A stretch of DNA of 64,000 bases from Azoarcus sp. (GCA_030656215.1 JAUSOD010000055.1:18670-82669); one strand, 5' to 3'; counted from the stretch's first letter, positions 1 through 10,030 are shown. Program-made: numbers and translations. Notes: generated by a model not told the origin, from the letters alone.

Positions 1-613
1 CACCGAACAGCGCCCGCACTTCCGGCCGACGCAGGGTTTCGCCGAGACTGGCAGCGGTCCGCGGCGAGGCAGGTGGTTTGGCATCCGGAACAACAAACGC
101 ACAGCCGAGAATGCCGGCAAGCATCAGCACAGTGAACCAGAGCACCACGCCAATCTCGAAATGATCGAGCAGGTGGCCCAGTCCGAGCACGGCAAGGATG
201 AACCCGACCGACCCCCATACCCGGATGCTGCCGTAGCGATGCCCCTGTGCGCCGAGGTGGACGAAGGTCACGCTCTCGACCAGCGGCAGCGCTGCACTCC
301 AGAAGAAGGACATCAGCGCCATGCCGATGAACACGCCAGCGAAACTCTCGGTCAGAAAGAAGACCGAGAACCCCAACATGCTTGCCAGTGCCGACAGGCG
401 CACGATCGCCAGACGCACGCCCAGAAGCTCGGCGAGCCAGCCCCATAGATTGGGCGCCAACACCCTCATGACCTGCATCAGCGACATCAGGATGGCGATG
501 TCGGTGGCCGTGAAGTGAATTGCCTGCAGATAGAGGGTGAAATACGGCGAAAAGGCACCGACAAACGCGAAGTAGAAAAAGTAGTAGGCCGAGAGGCGCC
601 AGTAGGGAAGCAT
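1..613 (-). CDS. MFS transporter, N-terminal part (cut by window edge)
   Basis: The minus-strand frame opens at an ATG (complement of 611-613) and runs without a stop off the left end, giving the first 204 codons. The protein starts MLPYWRLSAYYFFYFAFVGAF and alternates long hydrophobic helices with short charged loops, including an Arg-rich cytoplasmic loop and a G-x-x-x-D/R-like segment after helix 2, as in major facilitator permeases. The short N-terminus with an aromatic-rich first helix resembles the HcaT/LacY-like (MFS_1_like) group of the family, but the substrate cannot be told. It lies 59 bases downstream of aroC on the same strand, so it may be cotranscribed. About half the usual 390-400 residues is present. 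The family call is fairly safe; the subgroup is tentative. Confidence 0.8.
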   Translation of the reverse strand, partial: MLPYWRLSAYYFFYFAFVGAFSPYFTLYLQAIHFTATDIAILMSLMQVMRVLAPNLWGWLAELLGVRLAIVRLSALASMLGFSVFFLTESFAGVFIGMALMSFFWSAALPLVESVTFVHLGAQGHRYGSIRVWGSVGFILAVLGLGHLLDHFEIGVVLWFTVLMLAGILGCAFVVPDAKPPASPRTAASLGETLRRPEVRALFG

Positions 614-672
614 CGGCCGGATTGTACCCGGCAACGGACCCGGTGCCGCCCGGTCCGACGACCTGTTGCGGC

Positions 673-1809
673 TCAGGCCTCGCGCGGCGAGGGCACGGCC
701 TGATGCCCTGCGGGCGCCAGCCCGGCGATTTTCGGCGTTGCCGTGCTGACGTCGGCACACTGCGCACGATGGCGCAAGGCGTGATCGATCAGCACCAGTG
801 CCAGCATCGACTCGGCAATGGGCGTGGCCCGGATGCCCACGCAGGGATCGTGACGCCCATGGGTATTGACGATGACCGGCGCCCCCTGACGATCGATCGA
901 ACGGCGATCGAGGCGGATGCTGGAGGTCGGCTTGATCGCCATGCTGACCAGAATATCCTGCCCGGTGGACAGTCCACCCAGCACCCCGCCCGCGTTGTTC
1001 GACAGGAAACCATCAGGCGTCATTTCGTCGCCGTGCTGTGTCCCCAATTGGGAGGCCGACTCGAACCCGGCACCGATCTCGACCCCCTTGACCGCATTGA
1101 TGCTCATCATCGCGTAGGCAATTTCGGCATCGAGTCGGTCATAGACCGGCTCGCCCCAGCCCACCGGCACCCCGGTGGCGACCACATTGATCCGCGCACC
1201 GACGGAGTCACCCGACTTGCGTAGCTCATCCATATAGCGCTCGAGTTCGGGAACAAGACTCGCATTCGGGGCAAAAAACGGGTTGCGATCGACCTCGTCC
1301 CAGGATTCGAAAGGAATCGCCAGCGGCCCGAGTTGCGCCATATAGGCACGCACCATGATGCTGTGCTTAACCGCCAGCCACTTCTTTGCGATCGCTCCCG
1401 CGGCAACCCGGACCGCGGTCTCGCGCGCCGACGAACGACCGCCACCCCGATGATCGCGAATGCCGTATTTCTGCCAGTAGGGATAATCGGCATGCCCCGG
1501 GCGGAAGCTCTCGGCGATATTGCCGTAATCCTTGCTGCGCTGATCCTGGTTGCGAATCAGCAAGGCAATCGGCGTTCCGGTGGTCACACCCTCGAACACA
1601 CCCGACAGGATTTCGACTTCATCCGGTTCGCGGCGCTGGGTCACATGGCGCGAGGTGCCAGGCTTGCGCCGGTCGAGTTCAAGCTGAATCTCTTCCACCG
1701 TAATCGGCAAACCCGGCGGACAACCGTCCACCACACAACCGATCGCCGGACCATGCGATTCACCGAAGGACGTGACGCAGAACAATGTGCCGATGGTATT
1801 GCCGGACAT
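673..1809 (-). CDS. aroC: Chorismate synthase
   Basis: 378 residues. This enzyme removes phosphate from 5-enolpyruvylshikimate-3-phosphate to make chorismate, the last step of the shikimate pathway, using reduced FMN. Visible family signatures are FGESHG at residues 15-20, the [18 protein letters not shown] segment near 47-64 and [11 protein letters not shown] at 121-131, all lining the FMN/substrate site. Length is close to the usual 350-370 with a slightly longer C-terminus. The start MSGNTIG is the standard AroC N-terminus. The gene is 76 bases downstream of ilvN on the same strand and is followed by the MFS gene, so a biosynthetic transcript is possible. Identification is certain from the motifs. 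Confidence 0.97.
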   Translation of the reverse strand: MSGNTIGTLFCVTSFGESHGPAIGCVVDGCPPGLPITVEEIQLELDRRKPGTSRHVTQRREPDEVEILSGVFEGVTTGTPIALLIRNQDQRSKDYGNIAESFRPGHADYPYWQKYGIRDHRGGGRSSARETAVRVAAGAIAKKWLAVKHSIMVRAYMAQLGPLAIPFESWDEVDRNPFFAPNASLVPELERYMDELRKSGDSVGARINVVATGVPVGWGEPVYDRLDAEIAYAMMSINAVKGVEIGAGFESASQLGTQHGDEMTPDGFLSNNAGGVLGGLSTGQDILVSMAIKPTSSIRLDRRSIDRQGAPVIVNTHGRHDPCVGIRATPIAESMLALVLIDHALRHRAQCADVSTATPKIAGLAPAGHQAVPSPREA

Positions 1810-1885
1810 GGGTAGCTCTTTGCAATCTGGCGGGAAGGGCCGGCGAGTTTAGCACAGGCCACCCGCCCCTCCGCCGGGGTGACGC

Positions 1886-2203
1886 TCAGTGGAAGAAGTC
1901 TTCCAGACGCTCGAAAACCTCGTGCTCCGCACCATGGCGCCGCACGTTCACGACATCCTCGAGCTTCTCCAGCTGACGGACCATCTGCTCGAGGCGCTGA
2001 TCCTCGAACACCAGCAACCAGATCCGGCTGCGCACACCGTTTGGCAGCGGCATGCACAGAATGCCCTCCATATTGAAGGCGCGCCGCGCAAATAGATTGC
2101 AGATATGGCTCATCACGCCGGGATGGTTGTTCACATCGAGTTCGAGCACAACCTTGGCAAAGCCGGCTTGCTGCAGGGGTTCGGCAACCTGTTCGATCAT
2201 CAT
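1886..2203 (-). CDS. ilvN: Acetolactate synthase small (regulatory) subunit
   Basis: 105 residues forming a single ACT domain: a beta strand KVVLELDVNNHPGVMSHI near 18-35, then NLFARRAFNMEGI and a strand RIWLLVFED. This is the short IlvN type (about 96 residues in Escherichia coli) rather than the 160-residue IlvH type. It would bind valine and feedback-inhibit the large subunit encoded directly upstream. The ATG overlaps the ilvB stop by one base (TAATG) and is preceded by GGAGG inside the ilvB end, which indicates translational coupling. A second Met follows the first and could also serve as start. Confidence 0.92.
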   Translation of the reverse strand: MMIEQVAEPLQQAGFAKVVLELDVNNHPGVMSHICNLFARRAFNMEGILCMPLPNGVRSRIWLLVFEDQRLEQMVRQLEKLEDVVNVRRHGAEHEVFERLEDFFH

Positions 2204-3873
2204 TAGCCTCCGATCATTTCAGTATTGGCCGCACCCGGCGGCACCATGGGATAAACAAACTGTTCGCGGTCAATCGACACGTGGATCAGACATGGCCCCG
2301 GCGTCTGCAGAGCCCGGGCCAGCGCCGCACGCGGATTGCCCTCCTGATCGAGGTCTACCGAGGGGATACCGAAGCCTTCGGCAATCTTCATGAAATCGGG
2401 AGCGCCACTGTAGCGAGACGCAAACACGCGCTTGCCATAGAACAGGTTCTGCTGCTGATACACCAGGCCCAGCGCGTTGTTGTTCATCAACACGATCTTG
2501 ACGTTGAGCTGCTGCTCGGCCAGCGTGGCCAGCTCCTGGATGTTCATCATGAAACTGCCGTCACCGGAGAAGCACACGACCGTGCGCTCCGGCGCCGCCA
2601 ATGCCGCCCCCAGGGCCGCCGGCATGCCGAAGCCCATCGTGCCCAGCCCGCCGGAGGTCAGCCACTGACGCGGACGGCGGAACGGATAGGCCTGCGCCAC
2701 CCACATCTGGTGCTGCCCCACGTCGGTCGTGATCACCGCGCTGTCATCAAGGGCCGACGCCACCGCGTGGACCAGGCCGTAGTGGCTGCGCGGATTGTCC
2801 AGGTCGGGAAACTGCATCGGGAAGCGGCCTTTGAGGCTCTCGACATGCGACAGCCAGCGCTTGCGCAACTGCACCTTGATCCGGGGCAGCAGCGCCTCGA
2901 GAACGTCGGTCACATCCCCGTTGATCGCCACATGGGCATTCTTGATCTTGTGCAACTCGGACGCATCCACGTCGATATGAACAATCTTCGCCTTCGGACA
3001 GAACTGCGTTGCCTTGCCCACCGCACGGTCGTCGAAGCGCGCGCCGACACAAATCAGCAGGTCCGCCTCCTCGAGCACGAAGTTGGTGTAGCGGGCACCG
3101 TGCATGCCGAGCATGCCGATCGACAGCGGATGATCCATCGGCATCACCCCGAGTGCCATCAAGGTCATCGTGGTCGGCAAACCGGCCTGTTCGGCCAGCG
3201 TCACCGCGTGCTGGGCCGCGCCGGAATGCACCACGCCGCCACCGAGGTAGAGCACCGGCTGCTCGGCCTCATTGATCATCCGCGCCGCTTCCTCGATCAG
3301 CGCCAGCGGCACAACCGGGGCTGCAGCCCGCACCGCCACCGGCGGATACTCGTCGAACACGATGACCTGGTTCTGCACGTCCTTGGGCACATCGACCAGC
3401 ACCGGACCGGGCCGGCCGGACATCGCGATGCGAAAGGCCTCGGGAATGACTTCAAGCAACTCGTTCACCGAACGCACAAGGAAGTTGTGCTTGGTGATCG
3501 GCACCGTCATGCCGTAGATATCGACCTCCTGGAACGCGTCGGAGCCAATCATCGCCAGGGGAACCTGTCCGGTGATTGCCACCATCGGAATCGAGTCGAG
3601 CATCGCGTCTGCGATCGCGGTAACCAGGTTGGTCGCACCCGGGCCACTGGAGGCAAAACACACTTCGGGGCGACCGGAAACCCGAGCCATGCCCTGGGCC
3701 ATGAAACCGGCACCCTGTTCGTGACGGGCCAGCACATGATGGATGATGTCGCTACCCGAAAGTGCGTCATAAAGCGGCAGGATCGCACCGCCAGGAATCC
3801 CGGCAATGGTACGTACGCCCTGACGCTCGAGCAGCCGCAAGATCAATTCGGCGCCGGTCATCTGATTCATCAT
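2203..3873 (-). CDS. ilvB: Acetolactate synthase large subunit
   Basis: 556 residues from the ATG at 3873, which has AAGGAG four bases upstream; the longer frame starting at 3918 would run into the leader terminator and is rejected. The enzyme condenses two pyruvates (or pyruvate and 2-oxobutyrate) to acetohydroxy acids, the first common step to valine, leucine and isoleucine, with ThDP, FAD and Mg. Motifs: GIPGGAILPLYDAL near 25-38, the catalytic Glu in RHEQGAGFMAQG (E52), a central FAD domain, and the ThDP/Mg motif GDGSFMMN near 437. Pairing with the short ACT subunit and the valine-rich leader points to an ilvBN-type isozyme; ilvI would be the other possible name. Confidence 0.95.
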   Translation of the reverse strand: MMNQMTGAELILRLLERQGVRTIAGIPGGAILPLYDALSGSDIIHHVLARHEQGAGFMAQGMARVSGRPEVCFASSGPGATNLVTAIADAMLDSIPMVAITGQVPLAMIGSDAFQEVDIYGMTVPITKHNFLVRSVNELLEVIPEAFRIAMSGRPGPVLVDVPKDVQNQVIVFDEYPPVAVRAAAPVVPLALIEEAARMINEAEQPVLYLGGGVVHSGAAQHAVTLAEQAGLPTTMTLMALGVMPMDHPLSIGMLGMHGARYTNFVLEEADLLICVGARFDDRAVGKATQFCPKAKIVHIDVDASELHKIKNAHVAINGDVTDVLEALLPRIKVQLRKRWLSHVESLKGRFPMQFPDLDNPRSHYGLVHAVASALDDSAVITTDVGQHQMWVAQAYPFRRPRQWLTSGGLGTMGFGMPAALGAALAAPERTVVCFSGDGSFMMNIQELATLAEQQLNVKIVLMNNNALGLVYQQQNLFYGKRVFASRYSGAPDFMKIAEGFGIPSVDLDQEGNPRAALARALQTPGPCLIHVSIDREQFVYPMVPPGAANTEMIGG

Positions 3874-3915
3874 TTTTCTCCTTGAGATTTTGGTGCGGCG
3901 TCTTGACCGGCGGCA

Positions 3916-3957
3916 CAAAAAACAAACCCCCGCCGGCGTTGCGCGCCGGCGGGGGTT
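3916..3957 (-). terminator. Attenuator terminator of the ilvBN leader
   Basis: On the minus strand a perfect 14-bp stem (3944-3957 with 3925-3938, core CCCCCGCCGGCG) closes a 5-base loop and is followed at once by TTTGTTTTTTGT. This is a textbook intrinsic terminator, yet it stands only about 45 bases upstream of the ilvB start and downstream of a valine-rich leader peptide, which is the arrangement of an amino-acid biosynthetic attenuator. I did not fold the alternative antiterminator. Confidence 0.85.
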
Positions 3958-3987
3958 CTGGATTTGGTTTGACTTTTTCCTGACCCG

Positions 3988-4062
3988 CTACGACGCGCGC
4001 TTACCTACGCCTACTACGACGCGTACGCTTACGACAACGGGAAACAGGGAGAGACGGTTCAT
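3988..4062 (-). CDS. ilvBN leader peptide (attenuation)
   Basis: A 24-codon reading frame, ATG at 4062 and TAG at 3988. After MNRLSLFP the peptide carries eight valines within residues 9-19 (VVVSVRVVVGVG), closely resembling the valine run of the E. coli ivbL leader peptide. Two leucines also occur. It ends about 30 bases before the terminator hairpin upstream of ilvB. The expected mechanism is that scarcity of charged tRNA-Val stalls the ribosome on the valine run and prevents terminator formation. No strong Shine-Dalgarno sequence is visible upstream of the ATG (TTGACCAGACC precedes it), and I could not define a convincing promoter in 4063-4205. The gene is too short for standard callers. 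Confidence 0.85.
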   Translation of the reverse strand: MNRLSLFPVVVSVRVVVGVGKRAS

Positions 4063-4205
4063 GGTCTGGTCAAGTGATTTACGGCCAACATAAAATCATG
4101 AATCGGAATCCAATACAAGAACTATTTTCTCAGATCGCCTGCCATCGCCAGCAAGAACGCCATGGACCAAACCGAAATCCATGCAGCAGCCGTACCCATG
4201 CGAAA

Positions 4206-5885
4206 TCAGGATTGCCCAGGCGGCGGTCCTTCGCGCAACATGCGGCGCAGAATCTTGCCGACGTTGGTCTTGGGCAACTCCTCTCTGAACTCGATCAGGT
4301 GAGGCACCTTGTAGCCGGTCAGACTCTCGCGGCAGAACGCACGCAGATCGGCCTCGGTGAGCGCGGGATCCTTGCGCACCACGAACACCTTCACAGCCTC
4401 GCCGCTATGCTCGCTCGGAACACCGATCGCCGCGACCTCCATCACCCCGGGGTGACTGGCTATCACGTCCTCGACTTCGTTCGGATAAACATTGAAACCG
4501 GACACGAGAATCATGTCCTTCTTGCGATCGACGATGCGAATGAAGCCCTGCTCATCGATCACCGCGATATCACCAGTGCGGAGAAAACCGTCCGCTGTAA
4601 AGGCACGGGCAGTGTCATCCGGCCGGTTCCAGTAGCCGCGCGTAACCTGGGGCCCACGCACACACAATTCGCCCCGCATGCCCACGGGCTGCTCGACACC
4701 ATCATCATCGCGAATGCTGATTTCGGTCGATGGAACCGGCAGCCCGATTGCATGGTTGAACTCCGGCAGATCCAGCGGATTTATCGTGACTGCAGGCGAG
4801 GTCTCGGTAAGCCCATAGGCTTCAATCAGCGGCAAACCGGTTATTTTTTTCCACTTTTCCGCGACCGCCTGCTGCACCGACATGCCACCACCCAGCGAGA
4901 TCCTCAGCGCGGAAAAATCGAGCTTGGCAAAATCGGGGTTGTTCAGCAACGCGTTGAACAGCGTGTTCACGCCCGTGATCGCCGTGAAACGGTACTTCGC
5001 CAGCTCCTTGACGAAGCCGGGAATGTCGCGCGGGTTGGTGATCAGCACATTGGTGGCGCCGATCTTGAAGAAGGTGAGGCAATTCGCCGTGAGCGAAAAG
5101 ATGTGATAGAGCGGCAGCGCGGTGATGATCACCTCCTCGCCCTCATGCAGGAAAGGCTTGATCCACGCATGCGCCTGCTGCAGGTTGGCCACGATGTTTC
5201 CGTGGGTCAGCACTGCGCCCTTGGCAACACCGGTCGTGCCGCCGGTGTATTGGAGGTAGGCGATATCATCATGTCCCACTTCGACCGGTTTCAGCGTGTG
5301 GCGCGAACCTTGACGCAGCACGGCCGCAAAATCGACGCTCCCGGAAAGTTGCCACGACGGCACCATCTTCTTGATCCGTCGCACGACAAAATTGACGATC
5401 GCAGACTTGGGAAAACCAAGCATCGCACCGAGGCTGGTTACCACCACATGCTTGAGCGGCAGACGCTGAATCACCTGCTGCAGCGTATGCGCGAAGTTCT
5501 CAAGGATGACAATCACTTCGGCACCGGAGTCTTTCAACTGGTGCTCGAGCTCGCGGGCGGTGTACAGCGGATTGACGTTCACGACCGTATAACCCGCACG
5601 CAGGGCGCCGAACATCGCCACCGGGTACTGCAGCAAATTGGGCATCATCAACGCAACGCGCGTGCCGACCGGCAAGCCAAGCTCGCACTGCAGGTAGGCC
5701 GCAAATTGCGCTGAAAGCCGATCCAGCTCCGCATAGGTAATCGACTTGCCCATGCACACAAAGGCGGTGTTTTCACCAAATTTGCGTACGCTTTGCTCGA
5801 ACAGATCGCCCAAGGAGCTGAACTCATGCACGTCCACCTCGGCGGGCACGCCGGCCGGGTAGTTCTTCAGCCAGATTTTTTCCAC
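4206..5885 (-). CDS. fadD: Long-chain fatty acid-CoA ligase
   Basis: 559 residues from a GTG at 5885 preceded by AGGAGGAGACAAC; the N-terminus ([14 protein letters not shown]) aligns with the E. coli FadD start (MKKVWLNRYPADVP), and 561 residues is the E. coli length. The enzyme activates fatty acids with ATP and CoA at the inner membrane. The AMP-binding P-loop [12 protein letters not shown] is at 213-224, followed by the usual adenylate-forming motifs: [24 protein letters not shown], and the C-terminal [12 protein letters not shown] and [16 protein letters not shown]. It stands alone between the ilv leader and a CBS-domain gene. Substrate chain length is inferred from family resemblance only. 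Confidence 0.92.
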   Translation of the reverse strand: MEKIWLKNYPAGVPAEVDVHEFSSLGDLFEQSVRKFGENTAFVCMGKSITYAELDRLSAQFAAYLQCELGLPVGTRVALMMPNLLQYPVAMFGALRAGYTVVNVNPLYTARELEHQLKDSGAEVIVILENFAHTLQQVIQRLPLKHVVVTSLGAMLGFPKSAIVNFVVRRIKKMVPSWQLSGSVDFAAVLRQGSRHTLKPVEVGHDDIAYLQYTGGTTGVAKGAVLTHGNIVANLQQAHAWIKPFLHEGEEVIITALPLYHIFSLTANCLTFFKIGATNVLITNPRDIPGFVKELAKYRFTAITGVNTLFNALLNNPDFAKLDFSALRISLGGGMSVQQAVAEKWKKITGLPLIEAYGLTETSPAVTINPLDLPEFNHAIGLPVPSTEISIRDDDGVEQPVGMRGELCVRGPQVTRGYWNRPDDTARAFTADGFLRTGDIAVIDEQGFIRIVDRKKDMILVSGFNVYPNEVEDVIASHPGVMEVAAIGVPSEHSGEAVKVFVVRKDPALTEADLRAFCRESLTGYKVPHLIEFREELPKTNVGKILRRMLREGPPPGQS

Positions 5886-6074
5886 GTTGTCTCCTCCTGT
5901 TGTTGGAAAAAGCATCGGCGCGACACTGTCACGCGGACCCGCCCTCCCGAGGCGCCAGACGGTGTAATGCGTCTGTTTCCAACACTGGGTCTCCCGTCTT
6001 GTTGCGGGCATCGACCCAATTCAGCACGTAGATTGCGGCTCCGGCACACCGCTCACAACATCACGAGGCGCGCG

Positions 6075-6524
6075 TCAGCCGCCTGCTTCTTCGGCCGGCC
6101 AGTTCCGAATATAGTTCTTGAGCATACGATTCTCGAAACTCTGCTCCTCGAGCACCGCCTTGGCCACATCATGGAAGCTGACCACACCAAGCAACGTGGC
6201 GCCGTCCATCACCGGCAGATAGCGCTGGTGATGGTCGACCATCAACCGGCGCAACTCATCCATCTCCATATTCGGCGCGGCAATCATCGGTCCACCAAGC
6301 ATTGCCTGATCCACCGTGAGTCCCTCCCACCCGCCACCGCCCTTGTGCACTGCCTGGAGCACCTCGCGAAAGGTCAGCATCCCGGTCATGTGGCCCCTGT
6401 CGAAAACCACCAGCGAGCCGACATCCTGCTCGGTCATGATCGTCACCGCTTCGGCCAGACTCTTGTTCGGTGCAATGGTGTAGAGCACCTTGCCCTTGAT
6501 CGCGAGAATCTCGCTCACCAGCAT
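6075..6524 (-). CDS. CBS-domain protein
   Basis: 149 residues from the ATG at 6524 (preceded by GGGGAA); a longer start at 6569 is possible. Two CBS motifs fill the protein: the first spans roughly residues 8-65 (TIAPNKSLAEAVTIMTEQDVGSLVVFD), the second about 75-135 (MIAAPNMEMDELRRLM, then HHQRYLPVMDGATLLGVVSFHDV). Such stand-alone CBS pairs bind adenine nucleotides such as AMP, ATP or NADH and act as energy sensors, but the partner is unknown here. It is a single gene 190 bases from fadD and 96 bases from the ferredoxin, all on one strand. The specific function cannot be told. Confidence 0.85.
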   Translation of the reverse strand: MLVSEILAIKGKVLYTIAPNKSLAEAVTIMTEQDVGSLVVFDRGHMTGMLTFREVLQAVHKGGGGWEGLTVDQAMLGGPMIAAPNMEMDELRRLMVDHHQRYLPVMDGATLLGVVSFHDVAKAVLEEQSFENRMLKNYIRNWPAEEAGG

Positions 6525-6620
6525 GATATTTCCCCGGATGTATTGATGTAGTTTGAGGCCAGGCCTCATCTTAGTGCATTGCCGGACACGCTGAAAGCAC
6601 GCCCCGCATCACCCAGCCGA

Positions 6621-6944
6621 TCAGCGCTGCAGTTGGTCGAGCTTGTCCTTGACCTTTGCCCATTCGTCCGCATCGGGCAGAGCCTCCTTACTCTCGACGA
6701 TGGGCTTCCACTGCTTCGACAACTCGGCATTCAGGGCGATGAACGATTCCTGACCGGCAGGTACGTCATCCTCGGCAAATATCGCCTCGACCGGACATTC
6801 GGCCACACACAGGGTACAGTCGATACATTCGTCGGGATCGATGACCAGGAAGTTCGGTCCCTCGCGAAAACAGTCGACCGGACACACATCCACGCAGTCG
6901 GTATATTTGCACCGCACACAGGCTTCGGTTACAACATAGGTCAT
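6621..6944 (-). CDS. fdxA: Seven-iron ferredoxin
   Basis: 107 residues from MTYVVTEAC, exactly the usual length of the Azotobacter FdI/FdxA group. The first cluster motif reads [14 protein letters not shown] (a C-x2-C pattern with inserted residues that leaves a [3Fe-4S] site), the second [12 protein letters not shown] (a [4Fe-4S] C-x2-C-x2-C-x3-C-P). The C-terminal tail of about 50 residues, ending in [15 protein letters not shown], is typical of the family. It is a small soluble electron carrier and could serve ferredoxin-dependent oxidoreductases such as the one at 26.6-30.3 kb, though that is inference. It is divergent from trxA. Confidence 0.93.
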   Translation of the reverse strand: MTYVVTEACVRCKYTDCVDVCPVDCFREGPNFLVIDPDECIDCTLCVAECPVEAIFAEDDVPAGQESFIALNAELSKQWKPIVESKEALPDADEWAKVKDKLDQLQR

Positions 6945-7226
6945 TGCGTCACTCTCACTTAAAAGGGCCCCGCCCCGCAACAAGGGCAGTGAAGCCAACA
7001 GCCCGCAATATAGTCCAGCTATTTGCTTTTTCGCCACGTTAACTCAGTTTTTGCCGGTTCCACCCAGATAACTCCTTGACGTGGCGGACTGCATCGCATA
7101 AGTTTCAGGCAGATTTCCTCCGGACACATCTCCTGTGCCCGGCAGAACGGGTCCAGCCGACCGTTCTTCTCTCACGCTGTACGCTAAAGCAGTACGCAAA
7201 ACCTCTCCCCCCTGATGCGAGGAATC

Positions 7227-7553
7227 ATGAGCGAGCATATTCATTACGTGACCGATGGCAACTTCGAGTCCGAAGTGCTTCAGTCCCAAACGCCGGTACT
7301 CGTCGACTACTGGGCAGAATGGTGCGGTCCCTGCAAGATGATTGCGCCGATTCTGGACGAAGTCGCCAAGGACTACGCAGGCAAGCTTAAGGTCGCAAAA
7401 CTCAACATCGATGAAAACCAGGAAACACCGGCTAAATACGGTATTCGTGGCATTCCCACCCTGATGCTGTTCAAGGGTGGCAACATCGAGGCGACCAAAG
7501 TGGGCGCCCTTTCAAAATCTCAACTGACCGCCTTCATTGACAGCAACATCTAA
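7227..7553 (+). CDS. trxA: Thioredoxin 1
   Basis: 108 residues, the standard length, starting at MSEHIHYV with GAGGA just upstream; an ATG-like start at 7215 is less likely. The redox motif WCGPC is at 32-36 with catalytic Cys33 and Cys36, and the cis-Pro lies in [14 protein letters not shown]. It is a cytoplasmic disulfide reductase recycled by thioredoxin reductase. The next gene is rho, an arrangement (trxA-rho) shared by many proteobacteria; here the rho frame starts inside the last codons of trxA. Confidence 0.97.
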   Translation: MSEHIHYVTDGNFESEVLQSQTPVLVDYWAEWCGPCKMIAPILDEVAKDYAGKLKVAKLNIDENQETPAKYGIRGIPTLMLFKGGNIEATKVGALSKSQLTAFIDSNI

Positions 7554-8982
7554 GCCGGAAACCGCTCCGGCCCGTTCTCGCGGTGCAACGCGCGCCCGCC
7601 GCCGGGGCCCCCGGCATCGCGACGGTAATCCCCCCAATGCCACTCCGCCCGACGACGATCTGCTTGATACGGAATCGTCAGAAGAGGCGGTTCCGTCCAC
7701 CACGTCTGACGTTCCGGCGCTTCACCTTTCCGAGCTCAAGGCACTGCACGTCAGTGAACTGCTCGAGATGGCTGTCGCAAACGACATCGACGGCGCCAAC
7801 CGGCTACGAAAGCAGGAGCTGGTTTTTGCCCTGCTGAAAAACCGCGCCCGCAAGGGCGAGCCGATCTGCGGCGATGGCGCACTCGAAGTACTGCCCGACG
7901 GCTTCGGCTTCCTGCGCTCGCCAGACACCTCTTACCTGGCCGGCACCGACGACATCTACGTGTCGCCGTCACAGATCCGCCGTTTCAACCTGCGTACCGG
8001 CGACACCATTGAGGGCGAGATCCGCACCCCCAAGGACGGTGAGCGCTACTTCGCGCTGGTCAAGTTCGACAAGATCAATGGCCGCCCACCGGAAGAGTGC
8101 AAGAGCAAGATCCTGTTCGAGAACCTGACGCCGCTGCATCCGCAGGAGGTATTCAAGCTCGAGCGCGAGATTCGCGGTGAGGAAAACATCACCAGCCGGA
8201 TCATCGACATGATCGCGCCGATCGGCAAGGGTCAGCGCGGCCTGCTGGTCGCACCGCCCAAGACCGGTAAGACGGTGATGCTGCAGCACATCGCACATGC
8301 CATCACGACCAACCACCCAGACGTGGAACTGATCGTGCTGCTGATCGACGAGCGGCCGGAAGAAGTCACCGAGATGCAGCGCTCGGTAAAGGGCGAGGTT
8401 GTTGCCTCCACCTTCGACGAGCCCGCCTCGCGCCACGTCCAGGTTGCCGAAATGGTGATCGAGAAGGCAAAGCGCCTGACCGAGCACAAGAAGGATGTCG
8501 TCATCCTGCTCGACTCGCTGACCCGCCTCGCACGCGCCTACAACACCGTGGTACCGGCCTCTGGCAAGGTGCTCACAGGTGGTGTCGATGCCAATGCCTT
8601 GCAGAAGCCGAAGCGCTTCTTTGGCGCTGCGCGCAATATCGAAGAAGGCGGTTCGCTGACGATCATTGCCACCGCTCTGATCGACACCGGCAGCCGGATG
8701 GATGACGTCATCTACGAGGAGTTCAAGGGCACCGGCAACATGGAACTGCACCTTGATCGCCGCATGGCAGAGAAGCGCGTGTATCCGGCCATCAACGTGA
8801 ATCGCTCCGGCACCCGGCGCGAAGAACTGCTGATGAAACCGGACATCCTGCAAAAGGTCTGGGTACTGCGCAAGCTCCTGTACGGCATGGACGACATCGA
8901 TGCAATGGAATTCCTGCTCGACAAGGTCAAGGCGACCAAGAGCAATGCAGAGTTCTTCGACGCAATGCGTTCGAACCGCTGA
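7537..8982 (+). CDS. rho: Transcription termination factor Rho with N-terminal extension
   Basis: 481 residues. From residue 63 ([14 protein letters not shown]) to the end it matches E. coli Rho over that protein's entire 419-residue length: N-terminal helix bundle, RNA-binding [13 protein letters not shown] segment, Walker A PPKTGKT near 245, Walker [13 protein letters not shown] and Q-loop region. The preceding 62 residues are extra: an Arg-rich stretch ([19 protein letters not shown]) followed by an acidic, Pro/Ser/Thr-rich linker. The codon before His63 is CTT, so the usual start is not available. The only start upstream of the core in this frame is TTG at 7537, overlapping trxA by 17 bases and without a good Shine-Dalgarno sequence; a TGA lies just before it. 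Translational coupling to trxA is likely. Confidence 0.93.
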   Translation: MTATSKPETAPARSRGATRARRRGPRHRDGNPPNATPPDDDLLDTESSEEAVPSTTSDVPALHLSELKALHVSELLEMAVANDIDGANRLRKQELVFALLKNRARKGEPICGDGALEVLPDGFGFLRSPDTSYLAGTDDIYVSPSQIRRFNLRTGDTIEGEIRTPKDGERYFALVKFDKINGRPPEECKSKILFENLTPLHPQEVFKLEREIRGEENITSRIIDMIAPIGKGQRGLLVAPPKTGKTVMLQHIAHAITTNHPDVELIVLLIDERPEEVTEMQRSVKGEVVASTFDEPASRHVQVAEMVIEKAKRLTEHKKDVVILLDSLTRLARAYNTVVPASGKVLTGGVDANALQKPKRFFGAARNIEEGGSLTIIATALIDTGSRMDDVIYEEFKGTGNMELHLDRRMAEKRVYPAINVNRSGTRREELLMKPDILQKVWVLRKLLYGMDDIDAMEFLLDKVKATKSNAEFFDAMRSNR

Positions 8983-9001
8983 AAGCCACACCGCAGCACA
9001 G

Positions 9002-9039
9002 CAACAAAAAAGCCACCGCTCGCGGTGGCTTTTTTGTTG
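9002..9039. terminator. Bidirectional terminator between rho and the hydroxyacyl-CoA dehydrogenase gene
   Basis: A perfect 17-bp inverted repeat (9002-9018 and 9023-9039) with core AAAAAAGCCACCG, loop CTCG and CGGTGGCTTTTTT. A-runs and T-runs on the two sides make it a terminator in both directions, fitting its place between two convergent genes. Confidence 0.93.
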
Positions 9040-9052
9040 TAGCCATTGTCGA

Positions 9053-9907
9053 TTACTTGTTGTAGTCGAAGAAGCCCTTGCCAACCTTGCGACCCAGATA
9101 ACCCGCCTCCACCATTTCCACCAGCAATGGCGCCGGACGGTACTTGGGGTCCTTGAAGCCTTCAAACAAGACCTGCATTACCGCCAACTCCACATCCAGA
9201 CCGATCATGTCGCACAAGGCGAGCGGTCCGATCGGGTGATTGCAGCCAAGCTTCATCGCCTCGTCAATTTCGGCAGCGGTCGCCAGCCCCTCCCCCAGCG
9301 CAAACACGGCCTCGTTGATCATCGGACATAGCATCCGATTGACCACGAAGCCCGGACTGTTACGCACCTGGACCGGCGTCTTGCCAATCGCTTTCGCCAC
9401 CGCATCCACGGCAGCATAGGTCTCGTCAGAGGTCTGCAAACCCCGTATCAGCTCCACCAGCGCCATCATCGGCACCGGATTGAAGAAGTGCATGCCGATC
9501 ATGCAATCCGCGCGGGACGTCGAAGCCGCGAGCTTGGTAATCGAGATCGAGGAGGTATTGCTCGCCAGCAAGGCACCGGGCTTGGCCACCGCATCGAGTT
9601 GCGCAAATATCTTCAGCTTGAGATCAAGATTTTCGGTTGCCGCCTCAATGATCAGATCGCAATCAGCCAGCGCCCCAAGATCCGTCGAAACAGAGACTCT
9701 TGCCATCGCCTCGTCTTTCTGAGCGGTGGAGATCTTCTCCTTCTTGATCAGTCGGTCCAGACTACCGGAAATCGTTCCCAGCCCGCGCTGCAGCGCAGCC
9801 TCGGCAACGTCCGTCATAACCACCGCAAAGCCTGCAGCCGCGAAGGCCTGGACAATGCCGTTTCCCATCGTGCCTGCGCCAACAACGCCGATTTTGCTGA
9901 TACCCAT
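9053..9907 (-). CDS. 3-hydroxybutyryl-CoA dehydrogenase
   Basis: 284 residues from ATG 9907, which has AAGGAGAC nine bases upstream. It is a single-domain, NAD(P)-dependent L-3-hydroxyacyl-CoA dehydrogenase: Rossmann motif [12 protein letters not shown] at 7-18, the [13 protein letters not shown] block with the catalytic His near residue 140, [10 protein letters not shown], and [18 protein letters not shown] in the C-terminal domain. The length is that of Hbd/PaaH-type enzymes, not of the multifunctional FadB. It would interconvert 3-hydroxyacyl-CoA and 3-oxoacyl-CoA in beta-oxidation-like or aromatic degradation routes. It is monocistronic, between the rho terminator and the tRNA cluster. 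hbd, paaH and fadB2 are possible names. Confidence 0.92.
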   Translation of the reverse strand: MGISKIGVVGAGTMGNGIVQAFAAAGFAVVMTDVAEAALQRGLGTISGSLDRLIKKEKISTAQKDEAMARVSVSTDLGALADCDLIIEAATENLDLKLKIFAQLDAVAKPGALLASNTSSISITKLAASTSRADCMIGMHFFNPVPMMALVELIRGLQTSDETYAAVDAVAKAIGKTPVQVRNSPGFVVNRMLCPMINEAVFALGEGLATAAEIDEAMKLGCNHPIGPLALCDMIGLDVELAVMQVLFEGFKDPKYRPAPLLVEMVEAGYLGRKVGKGFFDYNK

Positions 9908-10030
9908 GTGCCACTGTCTCCTTAAGAACGACCATGTTCCGCTGGCGGCATCTCCATACCGTTGCGTATGGCCGCAAATGTAGCGCATCACACCATGGAA
10001 TGCCAGCCTCCGACCGGAACGCAGACGACG

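Noticed and set aside
2281..3885. A 534-codon plus-strand frame opposite ilvB
   Set aside because: Shadow frame: low-complexity His/Arg-rich translation, while ilvB is unmistakable.
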